From contig NZ_CP020474.1 of assembly GCF_002080415.1 (NCBI RefSeq), forward strand, positions 2,369,501 through 2,433,500: a stretch of DNA of 64,000 nt. The letters run 5' to 3'. The notes under the pieces were generated by a model, which saw only the letters and a program-made list of their open reading frames with translations, was not told where the DNA came from and did not search any database. The position numbers and the translations under genes were made by a program. Below are positions 1-8,907 of the stretch, piece after piece. This DNA comes from Roseovarius mucosus. Its GTDB lineage: Bacteria; Pseudomonadota; Alphaproteobacteria; Rhodobacterales; Rhodobacteraceae. The first letter of the stretch is position 1. Each line of letters opens with the position of its first letter.

Positions 1-1
1 C

Positions 2-772
2 GGCCAGCCCGGCAGCCAGATGGGCATGATGAACCTCGGTGATATCTTTGGCAAAGCGTTCGGCCAGCGCACCACGACCAAGCGTGTCAGTGTCGCCGAC
101 AGCTACGCGCTTCTGATTGGCGAAGAGGCCGACAAACTTCTTGATGATGAAACTGTCCACCGCACCGCACTCGAGGCGGTCGAACAGAACGGCATCGTTT
201 TCCTTGATGAGATCGACAAGGTCTGCGCCCGTTCGGACGCGCGCGGTGCCGATGTCAGCCGCGAAGGCGTGCAGCGTGATCTCTTGCCGCTGATCGAGGG
301 CACGACCGTTTCGACCAAATATGGCGCGGTCAAGACCGACCATATCCTCTTCATCGCGTCTGGGGCCTTTCACATCGCCAAACCGTCAGACCTCTTGCCG
401 GAGTTGCAAGGCCGCCTGCCCATCCGGGTTGAGCTGCGCGCGCTGACCGAAGGTGATTTCGTCCGCATCCTGACCGAGACGGACAATGCCCTCACCCTGC
501 AATACACCGCCCTCATGGGCACCGAAGAGGTGACGGTCAGCTTTACTGAGGATGGCATCGCCGCCCTCGCCCATATCGCGGCAGAGGTCAATCAATCGGT
601 CGAAAACATCGGCGCGCGGCGGCTCTACACCGTCATGGAACGGGTGTTCGAAGAACTGTCCTTCACCGCCCCCGACCGCGCCGGCGAGACCGTGACGGTC
701 GATGCAGGCTTCGTCGAGGCGAACTTGGGCGAGCTGATGCGGTCCGCGGATTTGAGCAGGTATGTTTTGTAG
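2..772 (+). CDS. hslU: ATP-dependent protease ATPase subunit HslU (3' part; 5' end outside window)
   Basis: HslU is the AAA+ unfoldase that feeds substrates to the HslV peptidase in the cytoplasm. The reading frame is open from base 2, and the first residues ([21 protein letters not shown]) align with the middle of the family, so the gene starts upstream of the window. Visible landmarks are a Walker B segment (IVFLDEIDK), a sensor-1 region ([10 protein letters not shown]), the sensor-2 helix around [16 protein letters not shown], and the typical C-terminus ending LSRYVL that docks into HslV. hslV is expected upstream but cannot be seen. The gene is followed after 77 bp by the convergent tcmP gene, where base composition drops. 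Confidence 0.96.
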   Translation, partial: GQPGSQMGMMNLGDIFGKAFGQRTTTKRVSVADSYALLIGEEADKLLDDETVHRTALEAVEQNGIVFLDEIDKVCARSDARGADVSREGVQRDLLPLIEGTTVSTKYGAVKTDHILFIASGAFHIAKPSDLLPELQGRLPIRVELRALTEGDFVRILTETDNALTLQYTALMGTEEVTVSFTEDGIAALAHIAAEVNQSVENIGARRLYTVMERVFEELSFTAPDRAGETVTVDAGFVEANLGELMRSADLSRYVL

Positions 773-849
773 GGGGGCTAGAGTGGAGGTAGAACGTGCG
801 AATGGCAACTTTCCGCTTTGTAAATCCTACTACTCTTAATCATTGACGC

Positions 850-1731
850 TCAGCGTTTGTGAACTGTCTCTCCTTGGCGCAGGATGTAGTCGGCACCTGT
901 CAATCCGAGTTTGTTAGGTCCAGCCCAGATAAGGTAATAAAGGGGTGCTTTGCGCGTGTTGCGGATCAAGTGGGGCTTGGCGACATAAGGGAAAAGCTTT
1001 TTGAGTCGTCCGAAGTAAAGATCAAGTAGTCTTTCCGCTACGTTGCCGTTCTTGGTAGTGACCTCATTGCCAAACAGATCAAGTTTTCGACTATACGCGA
1101 TTTTGCGCCATTCATCGGTTCCGAAACAAGCGGTCAACTGATCGGCCCACCGTTCCGGCACGTCACCAGAACGGGTGATCAGGCGATTAATTGCCATCGC
1201 GAGGGGGAAATTGATCACCACTTCCATGGTTCCAGTTTCAGCCAGCGCTTCAACGGTCGACCACTCTAGATGAGCCCCGTAGGGGTCGAGGAAAGCGACA
1301 CCGCGAACGTTGCGTGCCTTCAGTGAGGGCGCGAGGTTTCGGATCAGCGGATTGCAATCACCCACCTGAATGGTCACGTCCTTCCTTCCTTCGGTGACAG
1401 CGCGCAACGTCTCCGCGCGAGTCTCGTCGAGGTCGAAGAAATAGTGCCGGTGAAAGCCGTACGGCACGTGCAGCGCTCGCACTGGAGAGCCAAGGATAAA
1501 TTCCTCTTGCGCTTCGGTGTCGTCTGCTTCGTCGAAAAACGGTGAATGCTCCACCGAGAGATTTGAGGTGCGCACCTTGGTTACGCAGGCTCCTGCAAAA
1601 GCGTCTATATAGACTCTTGTGAACGACTGCTTGCTTAGCGCCGTTCCGTAGAACTTCAGGTATGCTTCCAGAGCGTCGAGTTTCGCCGCGGCCCACGGCC
1701 CGACCGTGTTTTCGCGGTGATCCTTCTTCAT
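850..1731 (-). CDS. tcmP: Three-Cys-motif partner protein TcmP
   Basis: Recognised as a TcmP-family protein, normally encoded beside a Gp37/Gp68-type three-Cys protein, as here. The start is ATG at 1731, read as the ATGA overlap with the stop of the upstream gene; the open frame runs on to 1836, but those 35 residues lie inside the upstream gene. At about 293 aa it shows a Rossmann-like motif near the N-terminus (YIDAFAGAC) and a later FLDPYG motif. Together these resemble motifs I and IV of SAM-dependent methyltransferases; this is my reading, not an established activity. Biochemical function is unknown. Codon use and base composition are noticeably less GC-rich than in hslU or cobN, suggesting horizontal acquisition together with its partner. 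Confidence 0.85.
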   Translation of the reverse strand: MKKDHRENTVGPWAAAKLDALEAYLKFYGTALSKQSFTRVYIDAFAGACVTKVRTSNLSVEHSPFFDEADDTEAQEEFILGSPVRALHVPYGFHRHYFFDLDETRAETLRAVTEGRKDVTIQVGDCNPLIRNLAPSLKARNVRGVAFLDPYGAHLEWSTVEALAETGTMEVVINFPLAMAINRLITRSGDVPERWADQLTACFGTDEWRKIAYSRKLDLFGNEVTTKNGNVAERLLDLYFGRLKKLFPYVAKPHLIRNTRKAPLYYLIWAGPNKLGLTGADYILRQGETVHKR

Positions 1732-2483
1732 GCAAGCTCCGCTATTATCGACTTTGGCACGATCGGCCAAGGGAACCCGTTCCATTCTTCGCCTTCGAGC
1801 AGGCGGCCGCCGGATTTCGGACGCGCACCGCCCCATTGTTTGAAGAAGAACGCCACTTCGTATTGCTCACATGCGATACGCAATGCGGTCGCCCATGCGG
1901 CTTCCATAGGTCGCGCTCCGGGCCCACTCTCGCCTCCAACTATCGCCCATGCGATGCCCGTCAGGTCGACCACACCAATCGGGCCGAGCAGTGGTTCGAA
2001 AGAGATAAACCGTGCGTCCGAGTTGATTTGCCGGAGGTGTTCGATACGCCCTTTGTGGGCAGCGTCTTCTACGGATACACCAAGCCAGATATGTGTCGGC
2101 ACTCGCCCGCCACCATAACGGTGACGGACATAGTTGCGCATCAATGACGATCGCTTGGTCAACACCTGATAGACATGCCAGTCTGCGGATTCCATCGCCT
2201 CGAACACGCAGTCTATGAACTCACGCGGAACGTCCTTGTGGAACAGGTCACTCATAGAGTTGACGAAAATCATGCGCGGTTTCTTCCACAACGCTGGCTG
2301 CCCAAGACGCGATGGCCAGAGGCGCATATCGAAGCCCTGCTCATATGGATGCCCCTCAATGCCGCGCCAACGTTCCGCGAACCTTTCAGCGTAACAGTTG
2401 TCGCAACCGGGGCCGATCTTCGTGCATCCTGTCACGGGATTCCACGTAGCGTCGGTCCATTCGATTTCAGATTTCTGTGCCAT
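1728..2483 (-). CDS. Phage Gp37/Gp68 family (DUF5131) three-Cys-motif protein
   Basis: A 251-aa protein beginning MAQKSEIEWTDATWNPVTGC. Three cysteines, C20, C27 and C30, form CX6CX2C, the three-Cys motif of this family. It resembles the cluster-binding loop of radical SAM enzymes with altered spacing (canonical CX3CX2C), so a [4Fe-4S] cluster is plausible but unproven. Other conserved-looking blocks are VYQVLTKR, the GVSVED segment, GGESGPGARPM and FFKQWGG near the C-terminus. Its stop overlaps the start of tcmP by 4 nt, implying translational coupling and co-function. Family members occur in phages and mobile regions. The promoter should lie in the AT-rich stretch about 2500-2580. Reaction and substrate are unknown. 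Confidence 0.88.
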   Translation of the reverse strand: MAQKSEIEWTDATWNPVTGCTKIGPGCDNCYAERFAERWRGIEGHPYEQGFDMRLWPSRLGQPALWKKPRMIFVNSMSDLFHKDVPREFIDCVFEAMESADWHVYQVLTKRSSLMRNYVRHRYGGGRVPTHIWLGVSVEDAAHKGRIEHLRQINSDARFISFEPLLGPIGVVDLTGIAWAIVGGESGPGARPMEAAWATALRIACEQYEVAFFFKQWGGARPKSGGRLLEGEEWNGFPWPIVPKSIIAELA

Positions 2484-2693
2484 TCTGCGCGACCTCTGTT
2501 TTTCGAAAAATGCTACAACAAGTTAAACAAACAGTGAACAAGTATTCATTGGCTTACTTTGAATGTGAAAGCGGACACGCACCTAGAGCGCAGCGAATTA
2601 CCCCTTTTGCAAAGCAAGCGTAGGGTAGGTACTTGCGCCCACCCCCCAAATCCCCCACTTCCCCCTCCGCATTCCCCGCGCTAAACACCCCTT
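2484..2693. promoter_or_regulatory. AT-rich divergent intergenic region
   Basis: This 210-bp stretch separates the divergent three-Cys gene and the NYN-domain gene. Bases 2500-2580 are clearly AT-rich compared with the surroundings (runs such as GAAAAATGCTACAACAAGTTAAAC) and are the obvious place for the minus-strand promoter of the cassette. I could not define a convincing -35/-10 pair. Confidence 0.35.
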
Positions 2694-3287
2694 ATGGTTG
2701 TTCCGGTTCTCCTTCTTGCCCTCTCTCTCATCGGTGTTGCCGTGGCGCTTTTGTTGCCCGGCTATGGCGATCTGATCCTGCTGGCGGGGCCTTGCACCAT
2801 CGCGGCTTTGATCCTGCTTTGGCGCGCCCTTTTTCTGCGGATCACGGCCCCGGCCGCGCCCGAGCCCGAGACAGAGCCGAACCGCATCCTGATCGACGGT
2901 TCCAACGTCATGTATTGGCGCGACAACACCCCAAGGATCGAAACGCTGCGCGAGGTCATCGGGCAGCTGCGCCGCATCGGCTTTGCGCCGGGGGTCGTGT
3001 TTGATGCCAATGCGGGCTATCTGCTGACCGGCAAATACAAACATGATGATGCCATGGCCGGCTATCTGGGGCTGGCCGAGGATTGGGTGATGGTCGTGCC
3101 CAAGGGCACCGTTGCCGATCGCTACCTTCTGACCGTTGCGCGCGATGTCGGCGCGCCCATCGTCACCAATGACCGTTACCGCGATTGGGCCGCTGACTAT
3201 CCCGAAATCAAACAGTCGGGGCGTCTGATCCGGGGAGGCTATCGTGACGGGGCGCTCTGGTTCGAAGGCATGGACATACCGACGTAA
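2694..3287 (+). CDS. Membrane-anchored NYN/PIN-like ribonuclease (Zc3h12a-like)
   Basis: A 197-aa protein with two hydrophobic segments in the first ~50 residues, which probably anchor it in the inner membrane, then a short Pro/Glu linker and a cytoplasmic NYN domain. The domain opens with ILIDGSNVMYW (Asp68 in the DGSN motif), followed by DDAM and VTNDRYRDW. This is the scattered acidic set expected for the metal-dependent PIN/NYN RNase fold and is close to the RNase_Zc3h12a family. The fold suggests endoribonuclease activity; the RNA target is unknown. The ATG at 2694 is the only start that keeps the membrane segments, though the ribosome-binding site is weak. It is convergent with cobN (gap about 44 bp). 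Confidence 0.8.
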   Translation: MVVPVLLLALSLIGVAVALLLPGYGDLILLAGPCTIAALILLWRALFLRITAPAAPEPETEPNRILIDGSNVMYWRDNTPRIETLREVIGQLRRIGFAPGVVFDANAGYLLTGKYKHDDAMAGYLGLAEDWVMVVPKGTVADRYLLTVARDVGAPIVTNDRYRDWAADYPEIKQSGRLIRGGYRDGALWFEGMDIPT

Positions 3288-3331
3288 GACCGACACGATA
3301 CCGACGCGGATTTCCCCATGTTTTCAGCGCA

Positions 3332-6300
3332 CTACCGCCCCCGCGCCCCGTCGATCCGCGCCCGCGCGGAATTGGAGCGCGGCATCCACAGCCCCCGGTC
3401 AATGGCCTCTGCCAGCCGCTCCGCCAACTCGCGCAGGGCCGATGGGTTATGCTCCGCGATGAAGGCCCGCGTATCCTCATCCTCTAGGAACGCGGCCTCT
3501 ACCAGATCAAAGTGATGCCCCCGCACAGCGCCAGTTGTGGCAGCAAAAGCAAAGAGATAGTCCACCGTCGCGGCAATCTCGAACGCGCCTTTATAGCCGT
3601 GCCGCTTGACCCCTTCGATCCATTTCGGATTGACCACGCGGGATCGCACCACCCGCCCGATCTCATCCTCGAGCGTGCGGATCACCGGGCGTTCGGGGCG
3701 TGAATGATCGTTATGGTAAACCGGCCGGTCGCGCCCCTGCAAGGTGCTGACCGCCGCCGCCGCGCCCCCCTCGAACTGATAATAGTCGTCAGAATCAAGA
3801 AGATCATGCTCGCGGTTGTCTTGGTTCTGCACAATCGCCTCAGTCTGCCGCAGCCGGGTTTCAAACCCCGCCCGGTCCGGCGTGCCCGCCTCTTTGGCCC
3901 CATAGGCATAGCTGCCCCAAGTCAGGTAAGCCTCTGCCAGATCGGCCTTGTCCGCCCAGAGCCGCTCGTCGATCATCGCTTGCAGGCCCGCGCCATAAGC
4001 CCCGGGTTTTGCGCCATAAATACGCGGGCCAATCCCCTCGCTCCGCGCCCTCGCGGCGGCGGGATTGCTGTCCTCGGCCTCGTCCAGCCCCTGCACCGCC
4101 CGCGCCGCACTGTCAAACAGCGCGATAAGCTGCGGAAACGCATCGCGGAAAAACCCCGAGATGCGCAGTGTCACATCCACCCGCGGCCGCCCCAGCACGC
4201 CCTCGGGCAGAATCTCGAACCCGGTCACGCGCCGGTTGGCGGCATCCCATTTTGGCTTGACCCCCATCAGCGCCAGCGCCTGCGCGATGTCATCGCCGCC
4301 GGTGCGCATATTGGCCGTGCCCCAGGCGGTGATCAGCAAGGCGCGCGGCCAATCACCATGGGTTTGCAAATGCTTTTCAATCAAGAGGTTGGCAGATTTC
4401 CAGCCCAAGGCCCAAGCGGTCGGCGTGGGCACGGCGCGGCTGTCTACGCTGTAGAAATTGCGCCCCGTTGGCAGGGTATCAAGCCGCCCGCGCGTGGGTG
4501 CGCCCGAGGGTCCGGGGGCAATCGCCCGCCCGTTCAGCGCGCGCAACAGACCCGCGCCCTCGTCCGGCCCACAGGCGGCAATAGCGGGGCGAATGCGCGC
4601 CGCCATCTCTGCCAAAACCGCCGACGTATGCGGTCCGATCTCTTGGCCGCCCTCCCTCAAGAGGCGCTGCGCCATAAGCTCCAAGCGTTCCACAGTGTCG
4701 CCATTGCTGCGCCATGGATCGGCGCAGAGACCGCCCAGGGCCTGCGGCTTTTCAGTGGCGGCCTCGGCCATATCGCAATCAAGCGGATCAATGCCCAGCC
4801 CGAAATCACGCGCCAGCGCGCGGATCAGCGAGGCGTCTCCACCTTGACCATCGCCGCGCGGCACCCGGGCCAAGGCAATGGCCAGATCAATCTCTTGCTG
4901 CCCTGTGGGCGATTGACCGAATACATGCAGCCCATCGCGGATCTGCGCCTCTTTCAACTCGCAGAGATAGGCATCAAGCTGCGCCAGATCAGACTCTTCA
5001 TCCGCCCCGGACATGCCGACATCCTTATCGAGCCCGGTGGCAGAACTCAGTGTCAGGATCTCGCGCCGCAGATGGGCGATGCGGCGTGGATCGACCCCGG
5101 CGGCCTCGTAATACTCATCCACCAGCGCCTCGAGATCGCGCAGCGGGCCATAGGTTTCGGCGCGGGTCAGAGGCGGGGTAAGGTGGTCGATGATCACCGC
5201 CTGCGCGCGGCGTTTGGCCTGCGTGCCCTCGCCGGGATCGTTGACGATGAACGGGTAGACATGCGGCATCGGTCCTAGCACCGCTTCAGGCCAACATTCG
5301 GCGCTCAGCGCCAGCGCCTTGCCCGGCAACCATTCAAGATTGCCATGCTTGCCCATATGCACGATCGCGTGGGCGCCGAAATGGTGCCGCAGCCAGATGT
5401 AGAAGGCGAGGTAATTGTGCGGCGGCACCAGATCGGGGGCATGATAGGTCTCGGTCGGGTCGATGTTATAGCCCCGTGCGGGCTGTAGCCCGACCACGAC
5501 ATGCCCGAAGGTCAGGATTGACAGGGCAAAGCCTGCACCGGTGCTGCCGTCGGATTTGAGAATTTGGGGAACAATGAAAGGGTCCGTCTCAGGCGCGCCC
5601 CAACGGGTCGTCATCGCCTCGCGCAGATCCCACGGCAGGGCGTTGAAATGCTCCAGATAGATATCCAGCGGCAGGGTTTCACCGCCGTCGCGCGATGCGC
5701 GATCCGTGAGCCAGTTGGTCGGCCCCGCCATCACCGCGCGCATCAGGGCGTCGCTATCTTCTGGCGGATTGGCGACGGTATAGCCCGCCTCGGCCATCAG
5801 GCGCAGCGTGTGCACCGTGGCCGCAGGCGTATCAAGACCCACACCATTGGCCAGCCGTCCATCCTTGTTTGGGTAATTGGCAAGGATCAGCGCCACCCGC
5901 CGCTTGGGCGCAGGCGTCTGGCGCAGTTTGGCCCAATTGGCGGCCAGCTGCGCCACAAAATCTACCCGGTCGCCAACCGCGCGATACGTGGCGATGGCGC
6001 ATTCTGTGGCTGCGTCGAAAAACGCCTCGCCCTTGAAACTGATGGCACGGGCAAGAATGCGGCCATCGACCTCGGGCAGGGCCACGTTCATGGCGATGTC
6101 GCGGCCTGAAAGGCCCGTGAGCCCCTTGGCCCACGCCTCTTCGGTCGATCCTGCCAATACCACCTGAAACACCGGGGCGCTATTGGCGGCGGGCATGGCC
6201 AGCGGATTCTCTGGGCTTTCGTCGCCCGCATGTGGCGAGCCTACGGCAAAGGCGGTGCAGTTCAGGATCACTGCAGGTGGTGCCACGCTGAACAGATGCT

Positions 6301-7048
6301 CCAGCGTTGCCACCGATACCGGATCTTTGAGCGAGGCGACAAAGACCGGCAACGGATTAAGCCCGGCGCGCAACAGCGATTTCACCAGCCGGTTGATCGG
6401 ATGAAGCCCGGCCCCCTGCACCAGCGCACGGTAAAAGATAACGGGCACCACCGGCTGGCCGGTACCCCAAGCCTCTTGCGCGGCGCTTAGGCCTGCGACA
6501 CCCGCACCCGGCCAATAGACGCCCGCGCGCAGCAGCGGGCTGGCGGTGGCAGGGGGGTCGCCGCCCTCCAGCATGGTCTGCGCATAGCGCAGGAAATTCC
6601 CGGCATTCTCCGGCCCACCTTCCACAAGATAGGACCAAAGCGCATCGTAATCCGCATCCGACACCGTGGACAGGCCGCGCAATTCTGCGTCTGGCTTGTC
6701 ATCGCCGGGCAAGAGCGCCACTGGCACGCCGGCCTCATGCAGACGCGCGGCATATTGTTCGGCCCCGTATTTCCAATAGCCCACACCGCCCAGAACCCGC
6801 GCGATCACCAGCCGCGATTTCGTGGCGCAGTGATCGAGATGCAAGTCGACGGACATCGGGTGCTGCAAATGGCTGAGATTGGCCAGCCGAAGACTGGGTG
6901 GGTCTGCCATTTCGCCGCGCGCCTCGCTTAGTACCGCAAGCTCGGTATCGGCAGCCGAGACAAAGACCACATCGGCGGGGGTTTGGCCCAGATCGACGGG
7001 CTCCTTGCCATCCTCGATGGCCCCGGGGGTGGCGGCGAGAAGATGCAT
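3332..7048 (-). CDS. cobN: Cobaltochelatase large subunit CobN
   Basis: A 1238-aa protein, the full length usual for CobN. With CobS and CobT it inserts Co2+ into hydrogenobyrinic acid a,c-diamide in the aerobic cobalamin pathway, driven by ATP. Diagnostic parts are the long magnesium-chelatase-H-like body, the block VHMGKHGNLEWLPGKALALS and the stretch GTANMRTGGDDIAQALALMG. The frame is intact from ATG 7048 to the stop at 3332. It lies downstream of cobW and a GNAT gene on the same strand, interrupted by a small gene on the opposite strand at 7141-7302, so it may have its own promoter. cobS and cobT are not in the window. Long open frames on the opposite strand are shadows of its GC-rich codons. 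Confidence 0.97.
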   Translation of the reverse strand: MHLLAATPGAIEDGKEPVDLGQTPADVVFVSAADTELAVLSEARGEMADPPSLRLANLSHLQHPMSVDLHLDHCATKSRLVIARVLGGVGYWKYGAEQYAARLHEAGVPVALLPGDDKPDAELRGLSTVSDADYDALWSYLVEGGPENAGNFLRYAQTMLEGGDPPATASPLLRAGVYWPGAGVAGLSAAQEAWGTGQPVVPVIFYRALVQGAGLHPINRLVKSLLRAGLNPLPVFVASLKDPVSVATLEHLFSVAPPAVILNCTAFAVGSPHAGDESPENPLAMPAANSAPVFQVVLAGSTEEAWAKGLTGLSGRDIAMNVALPEVDGRILARAISFKGEAFFDAATECAIATYRAVGDRVDFVAQLAANWAKLRQTPAPKRRVALILANYPNKDGRLANGVGLDTPAATVHTLRLMAEAGYTVANPPEDSDALMRAVMAGPTNWLTDRASRDGGETLPLDIYLEHFNALPWDLREAMTTRWGAPETDPFIVPQILKSDGSTGAGFALSILTFGHVVVGLQPARGYNIDPTETYHAPDLVPPHNYLAFYIWLRHHFGAHAIVHMGKHGNLEWLPGKALALSAECWPEAVLGPMPHVYPFIVNDPGEGTQAKRRAQAVIIDHLTPPLTRAETYGPLRDLEALVDEYYEAAGVDPRRIAHLRREILTLSSATGLDKDVGMSGADEESDLAQLDAYLCELKEAQIRDGLHVFGQSPTGQQEIDLAIALARVPRGDGQGGDASLIRALARDFGLGIDPLDCDMAEAATEKPQALGGLCADPWRSNGDTVERLELMAQRLLREGGQEIGPHTSAVLAEMAARIRPAIAACGPDEGAGLLRALNGRAIAPGPSGAPTRGRLDTLPTGRNFYSVDSRAVPTPTAWALGWKSANLLIEKHLQTHGDWPRALLITAWGTANMRTGGDDIAQALALMGVKPKWDAANRRVTGFEILPEGVLGRPRVDVTLRISGFFRDAFPQLIALFDSAARAVQGLDEAEDSNPAAARARSEGIGPRIYGAKPGAYGAGLQAMIDERLWADKADLAEAYLTWGSYAYGAKEAGTPDRAGFETRLRQTEAIVQNQDNREHDLLDSDDYYQFEGGAAAAVSTLQGRDRPVYHNDHSRPERPVIRTLEDEIGRVVRSRVVNPKWIEGVKRHGYKGAFEIAATVDYLFAFAATTGAVRGHHFDLVEAAFLEDEDTRAFIAEHNPSALRELAERLAEAIDRGLWMPRSNSARARIDGARGR

Positions 7049-7140
7049 CAGACGGTTCCAGCTTGAACGGGGCGGTAATTTGCGGCAATAGCGGCGTCAG
7101 AGCGGCGCCATCTGGGGGGCCGGGCCGAAAGGGCAACGAC

Positions 7141-7302
7141 ATGGATTACAACGCATTGGGCGCCTCCAAGAAAGGCGGCAAGATTCCCCGCCACAAGGAG
7201 CATAACGCACCGGGTACGGACAAGAACCCGTTTGGCAAGCGCCCCTCCAAGGAAGAGCTGATCGCGCGCCTCAAGGCGAAGGCCGAGAAGTCGTCGAAAT
7301 AG
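7141..7302 (+). CDS. Small basic conserved hypothetical protein (53 aa)
   Basis: ATG at 7141 opens MDYNALGASKKGGKIPRHKE and the frame ends at 7302. The product is 53 aa, very basic and polar, with a C-terminal Lys-rich helix (EELIARLKAKAEK). It has no membrane segment or cysteine. The longer open frame to the left runs into the cobN leader and lacks coding character, so the short form is preferred. It is divergent from cobN and convergent with the GNAT gene at 7305, with no spacer. I recognise this type as a short cytoplasmic protein seen in Rhodobacteraceae, but its function is unknown; nucleic-acid or ribosome association would fit the charge but is only a guess. Confidence 0.65.
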   Translation: MDYNALGASKKGGKIPRHKEHNAPGTDKNPFGKRPSKEELIARLKAKAEKSSK

Positions 7303-7304
7303 CC

Positions 7305-7754
7305 TCATAGCCGCTTTTCCATGAAAATGGACGAGGGCGCGTTGGGATAATCGCCGAACGGGCCCCTCGGCATAAAACCGTGCCGGGCATAGAGCTTGTG
7401 GGCTGCGGTTAGCAAATTGCCGGTTTCCAGTCGCAGGCAGGGCAGGGCGTGGGTGCGCGCCTCGTCCTCGATCTGGCGCAACAGGGCGTCTGCTACGCCC
7501 TGTCCACGCGCTGTCTCGGCCACAAACATGGATTTCACCTCGCCATAGCCATCGCGCAATGCAAGCGCGCCGGTGCCAAGGATTGTGGTGCCGATGCGCG
7601 CAGCAAAAAAGCGGATATCGGGCGCGCAGAGCGCGTCGATATCGAGAAAGAAGTTATCCTCGGGCGGAAACAGCGATTCCATCAGGGCATGGCTTGCGCG
7701 CAAGAGCGCGCTGGCCTCTGGATGCCTTGGGTCTGCCGCCTCGACGATGATCAT
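7305..7754 (-). CDS. GNAT family N-acetyltransferase
   Basis: A 149-aa single-domain GNAT fold. The acetyl-CoA loop is visible as FVAETARGQGVADALL and the C-terminal block as AAHKLYARHGFMPRG, both standard in the family. Substrate is unknown. Its ATG overlaps the stop of cobW by 4 nt (ATGA at 7751-7754), so it is probably translated by coupling to cobW, which hints at a role in the cobalt/cobalamin block without proving it. The length is normal and no domain appears to be missing. Confidence 0.85.
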   Translation of the reverse strand: MIIVEAADPRHPEASALLRASHALMESLFPPEDNFFLDIDALCAPDIRFFAARIGTTILGTGALALRDGYGEVKSMFVAETARGQGVADALLRQIEDEARTHALPCLRLETGNLLTAAHKLYARHGFMPRGPFGDYPNAPSSIFMEKRL

Positions 7755-8836
7755 GCCAAGAGCGCGGAGGTGATCGCCGCCCGGTCCATCCCGGCCTGAC
7801 CGATCACGACCAGCCGCGTTTGGCGCGGACCGGACCCAAAGGGTTGGTCGAAATAGCTGTCGACACGCGGCCCAACCGCCTGAATCGTCAGACGCATCGG
7901 CTTGCCCGCCACGGCGGCAAAGCCCTTGAGCCTCAGGATATCATGCGCGCGGATCACTTCTGTGATCTGACGGGCAAAGCTGGCCGGATCGGTGATCTCG
8001 GGCCGCGTCACCACAAAGCTCTCAAAGGCGTCATGGCCATGGTCATGATGGTGATCATGGTCATCATCGTCGTCGTCGTGATGATCATCTTCGTCGTCAT
8101 GGTCATGGTGATGATGGTGCAGTTCATGCCGCGCCTCCATATCCGCCTCGGCGCCGATACCCTGTCCAAGCAGCACCTCGACCGGCAGCGCGCCCATCGT
8201 CGCGGTCACGACCTGCACACCATCACGCGAGTCTGCGCGCAGCCGCGTTGTAAGCGCGATGCGCTCCTCCTCGGTCAGCAGATCGGATTTGTTGATCACG
8301 ATCATATCGGCACAGGCCATCTGATCCTCGAAGAGTTCCGATAGCGGCGTTTCGTGGTCAAGGTTTTCATCAAGCTTGCGCTGGGCATCGACCGCCGCCA
8401 CATCATGCGCAAAGCGTCCTTCGGTGACGGCCTTGCCATCGACCACTGTCACCACGCCATCAACCGTCACCCGCGTGGAAATCTCGGGCCAGTTAAAGGC
8501 CCGCACCAGCGGCTGCGGCAGCGCCAGACCAGAGGTTTCGATCACGATGTGATCGGGCGCGCGCTCGCGGTCCAAAAGTTTTTGCAGCGTGGGAATGAAA
8601 TCCTCTGCCACGGTGCAGCAGATGCAACCGTTCGACAATTCCATCACATCCTCGTCTGAACAGGTCTCGATCCCGCAGCCCTTGAGGATGTCGCCATCAA
8701 CGCCCAGATCGCCGAATTCGTTGATGATGAGCGCAATGCGCTTGCCGCCCGCATTCTCGAGCATATGCCGGATCAACGTAGTCTTGCCGGCCCCGAGAAA
8801 TCCTGTGACGACGGTGGCGGGAATCTTGGCTTTCAT
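7751..8836 (-). CDS. cobW: CobW-family GTPase (metallochaperone, cobalamin-linked)
   Basis: A 361-aa G3E-family P-loop GTPase. Walker A is GFLGAGKTT at residues 12-20, the metal-binding CICC motif spans residues 71-74, and the guanine-specificity motif NKSD lies at 182-185. A striking His/Asp-rich stretch occupies residues 237-269 before the C-terminal CobW_C domain. Members bind Zn2+ or Co2+ and deliver metal to client proteins; next to cobN, delivery of cobalt for corrin metallation is the natural inference. The gene begins at ATG 8836, is coupled to the downstream GNAT gene, and diverges from the DUF1636 gene across a 71-bp gap. A zinc-responsive COG0523 paralogue is the main alternative. 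Confidence 0.93.
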   Translation of the reverse strand: MKAKIPATVVTGFLGAGKTTLIRHMLENAGGKRIALIINEFGDLGVDGDILKGCGIETCSDEDVMELSNGCICCTVAEDFIPTLQKLLDRERAPDHIVIETSGLALPQPLVRAFNWPEISTRVTVDGVVTVVDGKAVTEGRFAHDVAAVDAQRKLDENLDHETPLSELFEDQMACADMIVINKSDLLTEEERIALTTRLRADSRDGVQVVTATMGALPVEVLLGQGIGAEADMEARHELHHHHHDHDDEDDHHDDDDDDHDHHHDHGHDAFESFVVTRPEITDPASFARQITEVIRAHDILRLKGFAAVAGKPMRLTIQAVGPRVDSYFDQPFGSGPRQTRLVVIGQAGMDRAAITSALLA

Positions 8837-8907
8837 GTCTTGGCTCCTTCAGGGGCTTGCATCGGGCGGGGCGGCTGGCCTAAGCCCGGTGGAAAAGGGG
8901 ATCGGGC

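Noticed and set aside
850..1836. Longer 328-aa TcmP start at 1836
   Set aside because: The extra residues are inside the upstream gene in another frame; the ATGA junction at 1731 is the natural start.
3704..5278. Long open frame (524 aa) antisense to cobN
   Set aside because: Arises from the GC-rich codon bias of cobN; the product has no recognisable domain and is Arg/Pro-rich, as shadows are.
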